From contig VCJN01001085.1 in assembly GCA_006384855.1 (NCBI GenBank), positions 1 through 64,000 on the forward strand: a DNA stretch of 64,000 bases, written 5' to 3'. The stretch comes from Tetraselmis striata (Eukaryota; Chlorophyta; Chlorodendrophyceae; Chlorodendrales; Chlorodendraceae). Below, in pieces: positions 11,413 through 22,209 of the stretch (positions within the stretch are counted from its first letter, which is position 1; each line of letters opens with the position of its first letter). Under the pieces are notes generated by a model, which saw only the letters and a list, made by a program, of their open reading frames with translations, had not been told where the DNA came from and ran no database searches. A program made the translations under genes and the position numbers.

Positions 11413-11446
<34 letters not shown>

Positions 11447-14400
11447 TGGCCTTTTTGTCCATCCTGCCAAATTAAGTCAAAACATGTACTGCTCTCGGGC
11501 AATCAGTACCCCTTCTGGACTTGTCCCTTATGCTTTTGGATGGTGGGGGGGGGGGGGATCCAATTATGTGAGACTCGAAAGCGTGCTCACATTACCTGTA
11601 CGCATGCATCTCACAGGACGGCGATTGCATGGTGGCATGCCGGCCCAGGTTCTTTCGTTGCATGTGTGCTCCGCCCGGGTTGTTTGCCGCGTTGCCGCCT
11701 GAGGCAGCCCCCTGGTGCCCCCCCCCCCCCCCCACTCGGTCCGTCCAGGCTCTGTGTGGCGCAAGATCGTCGGCGGCTCTGTGGACGGCGACCGCAGCGA
11801 GATCTCATGGTGGGAGCGGCGCACCGTGCAGGACCGCCTGGACTTTGACAAGTTCATCAACTGCGCCAGCACTGCGCGGGTGCATGCCCCCCCCCCCCCC
11901 CCCCCCCCCAAGTGATCAGAAGCCATGGGCAGCACAGTGCGTGGTGGGTGCATGACTTGGTTGCCGCACTTTCCATAGGGACTTTGAGGAGTTAGGGTGC
12001 CGGGGTACCACAGCCCCTGTACATGGGGGCCGGCGCACTGACAAGAACCTGCTTTGTAAGAACATACCCCGCCATGCAGGGCTCAGATCTAGGCGAGACC
12101 AATACGGATTCATTACCTGATTCATTACCGAGAGTCATTGCCTATTTTGTTCCTATAAATCAGCCCGCGCTGTAGTTCAAAATCAGGTCTTGAGCCTGGG
12201 AACAATGCGTGTCGTACTATACCATTGCTCTTGGTTGGCTTTCGTCACCGCCATAAGTACACTTTGCCCCCCCCCCCCCCCCCCCCCCACGCAAAGAGGG
12301 AGACATAATAAACAAACTGTAAGGAAGTCTCAACGCAATGCAGCAGCACATTGTATCATTGGTTTTTGGGACCCGTAATCCCCGTGAGTAAAATGGATAC
12401 CCTAAAGCCCCTGAAGCCCTTGATGCTGGGGTGGCTGGCGTTGACCCGCCTGCCGGTGTGGCGCATGCAGGCCTCGCGTGAGCGCCCCAGCCTGGAGGGG
12501 CTGCCGGTCAAGATGAAGTGGAAGGTGAACGACTACCTCGTGCATCAGGTGCCCCCCTTAACCTTCCGTATTGCCCGCCAGTTGAGCGGTGTGGCTTTTG
12601 TTTTGGCTGTTGTGTGAGCATGCCATGTCTGAGCGCCCGGCTGGCGGTGTGGGTGCGGCGGCGCCTTGGCAGGGCAACTACGGGGTGCTCCACAAGGGCG
12701 CCGACCAGAACCGCACGCAGCGCATCCGCCACCCCGAGCTGCTGCCACCGGACGGGGAAAGCGTGCTGCGCGCGCGGCCAGGGCAGTGGGGCAGCTGCGC
12801 CGTCGTCGGCAACAGGTCCGCCCCCCCCCCCCCCCCCCCCCCCCCCCAATCCCCTCCTCCCTACCCCCCTTTCGAATATGGTGTGTATCCGATGTATATC
12901 AAAAGTCAATTATAGTTAGATAATAACAAGTCTTTTGGCATTCTTCAAGATGATTTACTTCGCTGTATTATCTGCAATTGATAGCTTTGATATATTCCAT
13001 GTCAAATCCAAAAAGTTGCATGGTCAACGTGCCCACCGGTGGAATATGATACTGCACACGTTTAATATTGGTAGATCTACCATGGAATGTTCTTTAACCC
13101 GACAAAATGGGTTTCCGTTTTACATCAATAAAATCCTCAATGATCATTTTGTTTCTGCACTCTTGCCGACATCTTCGTATCCCATACCTGGTGACTATAA
13201 CAGCCCGCTATCCCGCGGGGCTTATACGCCCAATTCTATTTCCCTAATCCCGTGTATTTGATTAAGTAATGACCGTGCCGCGCGCGCACTCGGGGGTGAG
13301 GGGGGGGGGGGGGGGTAAAACAACAATGATTTTGTCCCTCCGCGAGTATATCACCGGTATCGAGTAGGTATTGGTGCAAGTATAGGTAGTGAGGTGCTGG
13401 TACAGGGCGGCAGTTTACCAGTCAATGTTTTTTAACTCGTCGAGGGCCCGTGGGGCCTGACAAATACTCGTATTATAATGATAAATCCTTGTACGTGTTG
13501 CTATCAGGGGGCCGGGGGGGTCAATACAATATTTTTGCGAGGAGTTGAAGCTGCATGTTTATGTTGCATGTTGTCCCATCATTGAGTCTTGTATATGACA
13601 ATGAATTTTAGCACGTTTGGTAAATTCCAGTGGAAATTAAGGGGCGCTCTCTGTCCCTGGGGCGCGGCCTGTATCCCTGACACTACCCCCTCTTCCCCCC
13701 TCGCTCTTGTCGTCCCGGCTCCCGGCCCACCTGCAGCGGCGTGCTTCGCCTGACGGAGATGAACCGCGCCATCGACTCCCACGACACCATCTTTCGCATC
13801 AACCAGGCGCCCACCTTTGGCTACTCGCGCCGCGTTGGGCGCAAGGTGCACCCCACCCCCACTGTGCCCCCCCCCCCCCCCCCCCCCTTTTTCGCCTTTC
13901 GGAGCTGCATGCCCCCCTTGGCCCGCACCCCTGAGCCCAGTCTCGTTGCCTGCTTCCTGACCTGCATAGCGTTGAGCGACAACTGTGAAGCGGCTCACAG
14001 CTCCACTTCAAAGCTCCCAATTTGGCAATAAAACTGCTCGCGCCCAGCGGAGAACTCCCGGTCTGTGTGAAAGAAACTGCGAGAGCCGGCTTAGTGTTGA
14101 ACAGCGTCAATACCTGGCCATCATCATAGTCGGATGGCGTGATCGGCGTCCGGGACAGTGTTCCAAATTCGGGTTTACTCCATCATTATACCACACATAC
14201 ATTTGAGCCCGATAGGGTGTTACATTTTGTTGCATGACACCGGTTCTTGAAAGCGTGTCGGACCTTGAATGGGTGGCGGTGCGGTAATGCGGGCACTGCG
14301 AACGAGAACCCGCCCTGCCCGTCAGAGGTCAAATGTGGATGAAACTATAGCGCAAGTATAGTGAATACTCTTATAGGTTGCATGCACGCCCAATCTCAGA

Positions 14401-14997
14401 CTGGGATTGGGGGTTATTGTTGGTGCGTTGGCGCCAATGTCGATGACAACAATTGGCACCGATGTCGATGGCACCGATGATGGCAATAGGTGGACGTGGA
14501 TGAGGTTTAATTTCGCCGTTCTCCTCCTCCCCCCTCCCGCCCCCCCCCCCCCCCCCCTTCCTTCTCACTCACACACCCACACCCTTTAATCGGCAATTAA
14601 CCCCCTCTCCCTCCTTCCATTGCCCCCTGCAGGTCACGCACCGCGTGCTCAACCGCCTGTGGACGCGCACCTACCGGAACGACAAGGGCGTAAAGAAGGG
14701 CACCACGCTGCCGATGGAGAAGGACGTGACCTTCCTGGTGCGCCCCGCGCCGCGGCACGTGACCGTCCGAATCCGTCTCCCCGAGTCGCCCCACTGCGTT
14801 GGAAAGCCGCCCCACCCATGTCTGCAGAAGTCCCGCATCCGGCCCCACCCGCGGTGCGAAGTGCGCATCGGCTCAACTTTGCTGTGTGATGCCCCATCAG
14901 GTGGCGCGCGCCACCAGCCAGGAGTACGAGCTGCTGGTGGAGTTTCTGAGCGAGTTTCGGCCGGACGTGGCCGTGTGGTATGTCTCCTCCAGGTGAG

Positions 14998-15028
<31 letters not shown>

Positions 15029-17129
15029 CCCGCCCGCCCGCCCGCCCAGACGGCGTTTCTCGCGTCCGCACTTGTTGCGGTCCTTGTGCCAACGTGACGC
15101 AACATGGTAGTGCCTGCACACCCGCATTGATGTGTCGTTTACGGTGTGCATGACTGCCTATATGCTCGCCAGTACTGCCGGCATATGGCAGTGCCTCCGA
15201 TTGTCGTCACACCGACACTCAAGAACGCGCGCGAACGGGCCGATGAGTTCGCCCTTCGGAAATCGCGCTGTAATGATGATATACCATAACATTTAATTGG
15301 GTTTGCGGGTCTAAAAATTACACATTATTCTGCATTAACGAGTCGGACAGAATATCCTTGTGGTATTTGTGGGTATTCTGATGTATTTCGAAATAAATAT
15401 ATTTCTCTCTCTTCAAGCGCACGCGAGCGCGGGAGGGGGGGGGGGGGGGGGGGGAGAAGACAATATGCCGCGAACCCAAAGCGCGGTTTCGGAATGTGCA
15501 AGCAAGCGAGAGAGGGAGGGGAGAGGGGGAGGGGTGGATGAGAGAGCCATTATTTGTACAATTGTGTCCAACTCGACGTACCGCCAGCCGGCGGTGCGCC
15601 CCCTCAGGTCTGCCGCTGCACCCCGTGTAGAATGGGGGTCTCTCCTGCGTGTATTGGGTGGCATCAGCATCTCCGCGCAATCAGATCCCGACCGGACGTA
15701 GCCCCCATGGTGAAGTCGCTGATGGCGCTCGCGTACCTTGGCCCGCCTCCTGACTGCAACCCCCCCCCCCCCCCCCCCCCCCCCATAATTCCGGCAGAGC
15801 GGCCACCGGACCGGGCCCGCTGCTGCTTGGGTACCGGGAGCGGCTATGCAAGGCAGGGTTCGGCCCCTACAAGGTAACGCAACCCTCCTGCCCTCTCCTG
15901 ACCCTGTCCCTCCTTCCCCGCCCCCTCGAGCGCCTTTGGTTCCCCCGGGGAGGCTCTCCACTTCACCCCGGCAGCACCGGACGGCCGCACGGGCTGACGT
16001 ACTCCTGCCACACCCCCGCAGGGCCTCAACGTGCCGTCCTCCGGCTTCATGGCCATCATCATGCTGCTGCCGCTCTGCGACCGCGTGACGGTGTATGGCT
16101 TCGGGGTGGAGGGCATGAAGAACCGGAAGGTGGACGAGTCCTTCGGCTACCACTACTACAAGGTGCGGAGCGACCCTCCCCCCCCCCCCCCCCCCTCTCC
16201 TCCTCCTCTACCACACCCTCAGCAGGCGGGTTGGTGACCCACAGCAGTAAAAGCTTTCGCGCTAGTGCTGCGCGAAATAATACGGTGTTCGAGACCAAGA
16301 CGCACCATTGCCACGTCAGCCGCCCAACTTGGCATCACGATTGACCGCGCCCAACAGCGCCCCCCCCCCCCCCCCCCCCCCAAACCCCCTGCTCCCCCCA
16401 ACTACCACCATTTACCGGCAACTAGGCGCCGGCGCAGTTTTGAAAGCATCGCCATGCTTCGCTCTCCGAATCGGAGCCCGGCGTGCCGTGGTGTTTGCAT
16501 TAAATCTGGACATGCGCTCTGGCCATGCTGCATCAGGGGGTTGGCATGCGGCATGTCGGCGACGACGTTCACTGCTTTGACTGTGAGGAGAAGGTGCGCT
16601 TGGCCACACTGCGTACCCCCCCCCCCCCCCGCCCCCCCCAGCCCTCTGCAACACGCCTCCCTGAGCTTGGGTGTGGACTGAGGCGGAGAAATGGCGGTGT
16701 GGTGCGGCGCAATGCGATGCTGGCAGGTGCTGCAGCAGATGGGCACGGAGGGAGTCATCGACTTCTGCACCTTTGATCCCGAGGACGAGACGTGCGCCCC
16801 CCCCCCCCCCCCCCCCCCCCTCTTCTAAACACGCACCTCACCATCTCCCTCTCTCCATGCTCCGTTTCTTCTGTGGACCCGTCAGCCGAGAACTGAGCAC
16901 CATCCTGGCTGGCAGGAACTCCTGGGCTTGTGGCTGCCGGCACGAGGACGTGGAGGAGTGCCGCCCCCCGCCGCGGCCGTCGTGGCTGAAGGAGACGGAC
17001 GACTGCGACCCGGGGTACAGCCGCCGGGCCGGGCGCTCATTGCACGGCCGAAAACGGCACCGCGCGCTCTCATTCACCAGAACCACGCACTATGTATTGT
17101 TTCTGACCTTCTGTCGAAAGAGGAATTAA
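8704..17129 (+). CDS. GT29 sialyltransferase-like glycosyltransferase, type II membrane protein (about 17 exons)
   Basis: Proposed exons: 8704-8841, 9021-9088, 9315-9369, 10020-10277, 10716-10884, 11749-11879, 12471-12548, 12673-12815, 13737-13845, 14633-14758, 14901-14992, 15685-15732, 15798-15873, 16022-16162, 16537-16593, 16727-16791, 16886-17129. They join in one frame of about 665 residues. Residues 48-68 (MLMVMALLLMGGCAFVLL) form a signal anchor. Residues 88-229 are a Glu-rich acidic stem. Sialylmotif L (GSCAVVGNSG...HDTIFRIN) spans exons 8-9. Motif S (PSSGFMAIIMLLPLCDRVTV, then YGFG) is in exon 14 and HYYK (motif III) ends it. Motif VS is HCFDCEE in exon 15. GT29 enzymes transfer sialic acid, or in plants and algae possibly a related acid such as Kdo, from a CMP donor in the Golgi. 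The Cys-rich last exon (WACGCRHEDVEEC) is not typical of the family. The end of exon 10 (14737 or 14758) and the final exon are uncertain. Confidence 0.85.
10375..10545 (+). repeat. Dispersed repeat family A, copy 1
   Basis: Shares with the other copies a GAGAAC-CTGCCC segment, a GGTCAAAG...GACGAAACTATA segment and GGTTGCATGCACGCCCAAT-like core followed by CCTCATA. It lies in an intron of the sialyltransferase-like gene. There is no coding capacity. Confidence 0.65.
14270..14480 (+). repeat. Dispersed repeat family A, copy 2
   Basis: It has the same order of blocks as copy 1 (GAGAACCCGCCCTGCCCG, GAGGTCAAATG, GATGAAACTATAGCG, GGTTGCATGCACGCCCAAT). It lies in the intron between exons 9 and 10 of the sialyltransferase-like gene. 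Confidence 0.7.
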
Positions 17130-17239
17130 TTTTCCTGGAAATCGTGAACAGCTGCCGGCGTACCGATAGGAACCTGTATAATAAGCCTCGGACCGCATGC
17201 AACCTGTCATGATACGGGTACCGGCAGAGAGGTGCCAGA

Positions 17240-17845
17240 TGGGCACATGGACCTGCGCGCTCTGCCTGGGATTGTCTGCATTCGAGCCGAAGCTACGATG
17301 AGAGTCGGGCTTACACCGGATATACGAGTACAGGGACGACCCATGGCGAAATCCCGAAAGATGCTCTTGCCAGGAGTCGATCCGAGTACCAGCCACAACC
17401 AGGCTCCGAAACCATGTCAGGATATGGGTATCAGCAGAGACACATGCCAGCAGGGCTTTGATTACCGCATCGCGATTTCTGGTGATATATATTCCCAGAA
17501 AGTGACGGCATGAACCGGCCCGAGGACAACACCACAGGAGTATAGGAATTACTGTCCCAACACCCCTCATGCACGGGTAGAGATCCATGGACCTGCGCGC
17601 TATGCCTGGGATTGTCTGCACCCGGGCCGAAGCTACGATGAGAGTCGGGTTTACACCGGATATACGGGTAGAAGCAGGACCCATGGCAAAATCTCGAGAG
17701 ATGCTCTTGCCAGGGGTCGATCGGCAGACCTCCAGCTCACAGCCAGGCTCCGAAACCATGTCAGGATACTGCGGGTATCATCAGGGCTTGATCACCGCAT
17801 CGCGGTTTCTGGCGATATATTACATTCCTGGAAATCGACGGCGAC
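17240..17845 (+). repeat. Two-copy tandem repeat of about 340 bases
   Basis: Unit 1 starts near 17245 and unit 2 near 17587. Both contain CATGGACCTGCGCGCT, CTGGGATTGTCTGCA, GAAGCTACGATGAGAGTCGG, ATGCTCTTGCCAGG and a GCATCGCG-TTTCTGG-GATATAT end. Differences are scattered single bases and short indels. It sits just downstream of the sialyltransferase-like gene and has no convincing coding content. Confidence 0.8.
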
Positions 17846-18025
17846 ACCACAAGATTTCACAAAGTACTCGATGCTGCGAAACAATTCATTTATATATTCT
17901 GGGGACTTTGGAACCAAACTGGATGGTATGGTACATGGTGCGAGGTGCCACTGTCCATCGTGAGGCTGAGTTTTTTGGGTTTCCTGCTTGTGTCTGTGTG
18001 CGCCCTGCCGCGCCTCCCCCATCAG

Positions 18026-18172
18026 GTACGACGACTGCGCGGGGCTGGAGGCGTACCGGCTGAAGCGCGCCGCCGCGCGGGCCAAGGGGCGTGTCGGCGG
18101 GGGGGCGGCGGGGGCGTGCGCACCTCCGTGCAGCACTCCTCCTCCTCCTCCGTGCGGAGCCGCCGGCCCTGA
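18026..18172 (+). CDS. Possible isolated exon, unknown protein
   Basis: A frame preceded by a good acceptor (CCCCATCAG) reads YDDCAGLEAYRLKRAAARAKG and then becomes Gly/Pro/Cys-rich until a C tract at about 18182. Its composition resembles the Cys-rich last exon of the sialyltransferase-like gene (DDCDPGYSRR), so it could be an alternative 3' exon of that gene or the first part of the next one. I do not recognise the product. Confidence 0.3.
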   Translation, partial: VRRLRGAGGVPAEARRRAGQGACRRGGGGGVRTSVQHSSSSSVRSRRP

Positions 18173-19780
18173 CGAGATCGACCCCCCCCCCCCCCCCCCC
18201 TCGCCCCCGCACCCAGCGCCCAGGTGCCGAATTGGGATGACTGCAAGACACGATCCCTCGCGTCCTCGTTAGTTGCTGCCTGCTCCTATTCGCCGTTGGC
18301 GCTGCCTCAGCCCTCGCCACGTGGTCACCACGCACGGTGCTAACAGCGCACGGGGTGCCCATGCCGCCGAGAGGAGGGGCCGGACACCACCCCGAGACCA
18401 CTGCTGCTGATGCCGCTGACCGGCCCGGGAATTGCGGGCTTCGCGATTCCGGGCTAGGGCAGCTCCGCACTGCAGCACCAAAGAGAATCAGTGCCGGTGC
18501 CCACTTATTCCACAGGAGTGGATACTTGGGCTGAGTCGTTAGACACCCGTCCTTAGCAAAATCCTCCCTGGAGTAGACGTCGCAAATGGCAGGCGGGGAG
18601 GGGTGTAGGGGGCGGGGCAAGGGAGGGCGGATTGCCGGGCGGGCCCTCATCCAGAGAAAGCAATGATATCCGGTGACAAACCCGGGACAAACTGCAATGG
18701 GTCCCCGCCTGATCTTCACGCATTGTTTGCACAACACATGCATGCTTGGCTGCGGAGTATAGCTGTACCGGTGTGCGTGTGGCCTTCCCACCTATAACCT
18801 GCCGACGGGTGCTGGTGGGCATGTGCAGGCGCTGCGCACTGATGTACGCATGTTTGCAATTAATCGGCTCGCGAAGTCAGAAGGCATACCCCATACCATG
18901 GCATGCTGGTGATGGTATGGTGGAAGTATCCAGCCAAGATACGCGCGCGTTTTTGTGTCCGCCCTTGCGGCTGGCCGTCTTCAACATGGATCGGTTCATC
19001 ATCGTTGTACATCCGAAAGCCGAGAATATCAGTATTTATGCATATTTGACGACTACGATATAAGGATTATAGACGCTAAGGGTAATTAATCCTGAATTAA
19101 CCGCCGGTACAAAATAACGGGTTTGATACACATGAATATTGTAATCCCAGTAACAGCACGTCTCCGGCCCGGCCTCTAGTTTGGGCCTCTGTGGGCGGGG
19201 GCATCTTACGAATCTGGGTAGCGACTCCTTGGTACCTATATTAACGATATTATACGAAGCTTTTTTCATCTCATTTCATTTCTGATTAGTAACCCCCGTA
19301 CGGGTAACGTGCCGTTATGGACTTATCATTCCCGGTGCAACATGCCATGGCGAAGCGGCTGGCATTTTGACGCAGATATACCGGCAGCGCTACGTATCGA
19401 TGAGCGCGCGGCGCATATTATTATTATATCGTGATGATGCTGCTCATCTGCTCATTCGTTCGCTCATCTGCTCGCCCGAAGGTTTGACTGCCACAGCGTG
19501 TCAGCGGTAAGAGCCCCCGGCCCGCGCGACGACCGTACTGCTGCTACCAACGGTGGGCATATCCACTCCCTCGCCACGCCCATCAGACGAATACCCGTTG
19601 GCGCGACAGATACCGCCACCACTCCGCTAGTACTCTGATGACGCCCCCGCAGCCACTCAGGCGCTCGCGCGTGCAAGTCAGAAGCCAGCGACAGCGCGCG
19701 ATGGCGGGCAACGCGAGGGGGCGACTGAGCGTCACAGGTGCGACATCTTAATGTCCTGATATTCTGTGGTGCTAGAGGGG
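18173..19780. other. Region without recognisable genes
   Basis: Only short, low-quality frames on both strands were seen. The long minus-strand frame across 17886-18791 has no family signature and overlaps the candidate plus-strand exon. A/T-rich patches near 19030-19140 and 19260-19420 contain nothing recognised. Confidence 0.4.
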
Positions 19781-19809
19781 GGGGAAGGGGGGGGGGGGGG
19801 GCTGGAAGG

Positions 19810-22178
19810 GCCGATGGCTGGTGGCGAGCGACCGCTGGCCTGTGCGTGCCGGTCAATGCCACGGAAAGCTGAGGACAAAGGGGAGCTCTTGGAGGGGGTT
19901 GAGCCGTCACCTGACGCCGGCTGGTGGGCAGTTCTGCGGAGCGTCGCGCTGGACGCCGACGGAGAGGAGCGGCCGGGCGGCTTGGCGGAGCCGTTTATCA
20001 CGCTGCGGTGGACCCCCTCCCCCCCCCCCCCCTCCCCCCCGGGCCCACGCACACGCTCACGCATGCCTGGCCAACCTTTCCGGCACCGACAGCGGTAGGC
20101 ACCGACGCATCGGATGACATTGTCTGCTGTTTTTAAAATACAGCCTAGCTCTTTTGTCCTACCTCGGTGGTTCGTGGCACTAGGTTCATGCTCGGTGCTT
20201 GTTTTTTCTGGTGCGATATCGAACGCACTAACACTACTACTACTACAACTGCGGACTGGTTACAGGTTTATATTTGCTGATGCTAATAAAAGTTTTGCGA
20301 CGTTTTGCATTTTGCGAATAAGCATCGCGGGGCCGAGTTTGTTTCGCTCTCCTTGGGGCATGTTTGGCACTGTCTGACTCGCTCAAAGGCGCATGCTTTT
20401 ATTACCGACACAATCCGAATTATATATCATCAAGAGCGGGGGCTTATGTATACCTCTCCACGCAAGCACGACTGTCGCAATTCCAGTCGCCAATGCCGGT
20501 GCGGGCAGCAGGGACCCTCAAGTGCTAAGGCAGTTCCTGCTATTCTATGGGTGCCGGTAGTGTGTAATTCTGCCGGCTGTCCATCCTGCTACTCCCCCCC
20601 CCCCCCCCCCCCCCCCCGCCCTCTCAGGTTGCGGGAGGGTGTGGGCTGCGCCACGCCCCCCGAGGCACTGCCCGCCGGCGCGCCCGGGTGGTGCAGCTCC
20701 ACCTCGCTGCCCACCGTCCCGGCCGACGGCACGCTGGCGCTCACGCTGCACGACGCGGCGCTGCTGCCCGGCTACGCCAAGCCCGCCGAGGGTCACACCC
20801 CCACGGGGATCGCCGCCAAGGTAGGATGCGCCCCTGTGCGGAATGTTGCAGTCACGGAGCGCAGCCTTGATTCCGTTGCAGGCGGATGACATCACAATCC
20901 GCTCGAGACTCTCACCGTGATGCCCCGGCAGACTCGTGGCATGCCTTAGCATCCGCGCTGCTGGTGGGCATGCACCCACCCGCACTCACACGCGCCATTC
21001 ACAATGCGTCAGGCATGTGGGTGTCTGTGTAGGATGCGGGCCGGTGTGGTGTGTGCGCGCATTAGCTTACCCGCGAGGATCGCCCATGCCGGTGTCGCGC
21101 CTACAGCATGACGCATGCACCCATACAGCATGACGCCATACCATACCGCTCAATCCAAACAGTATGGAACCGTGTCGCATTGTTGAGACTTGAGACATCA
21201 TTCAGCTCAAAACCGTCAGAGACGCTGTGAGATTGGATACGGTTGTCGCTTGATTCGCATGTGCACTGACATCCACAGCCAGGGCTGCAGGCTCCGGTCA
21301 AATGCGCCGAGACAGTGGGGGGTGGGGGGGGGGGGGGGGGGGGCTGCTGTTATGGTGCAGGCACGAAAGACCTGACCCCCCCCACCACCCGCTCACCACC
21401 CGGGCTCCCCGGCAGCTGGGCCGCCTGCTGTCCCTCTTCAGCGTGGGCGCCTCCCTGGACGCGCCGGCAGCAGCGGACGGCCTGGGGGAACGGCCGCCGT
21501 CCGCTGGGCGCGTGCGCGCGCTGATGGCGCAGCCCTCCGTCGTGGGTGCGCCCCACCATCACCCCCCCCCCAAGGCCCGGCTGTCCGTGGTATCTTGCAC
21601 CCACGGCATGGCGTCTCTCGCTCTTTTGGACGGGGAGGGGGGGGGGGGGGGGGGGGCAGCCATCGGGACGGGTGTAAGGATCAAAGGCCGCGGTCCGCAC
21701 GGATGGCCTTTTGTCCCGTCCGCCTCCTCGCCAGAACTTATGGGCGGAACTTCACTTTAAATTCCAGAATTCAGTGCGTCTAGGGAAACCTGTGGGGAAT
21801 GACCGGAACGGGGCTCCGGGCATCTGGGCGGGCCTTGGGTGAAACTCATCTGGATTCAGCCTGAAGTCGCCGCTCATTTCAGGCCGGACTTCCACGCTGA
21901 TGCTCATAACAATCCGACCGCTGCAGGCGGAATACGTCCGGGACCGGTTGATTGCTTGAATCACAACTGAATGCTTAAACATTTGGGGAATTCAGAGATT
22001 TATCCTGCCTGCATTCACACACTTTCCAGGCCGCGATGTCACACTCGCACCGTATATCTCTATAGCCGCATCGGACTCCAATCTACCCCAACCGCAACCG
22101 AATGCTGCGCTGTAGCACTGCGGCGCAACCCTTGTCGTGGGACACCAGTGAGGTATGGGATGTACGGCTGGGAGCGTT

Positions 22179-22209
<31 letters not shown>

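Noticed and set aside
15413-16153. 246-codon minus-strand open frame
   Set aside because: It crosses intron C/G tracts and lies antisense to sialyltransferase-like exons. Poly-Gly and poly-Pro come from homopolymers.
17886-18791. 301-codon minus-strand open frame
   Set aside because: It has Arg/Pro/Gly-rich composition without domain or splice support; the plus-strand exon candidate in the same place looks better.
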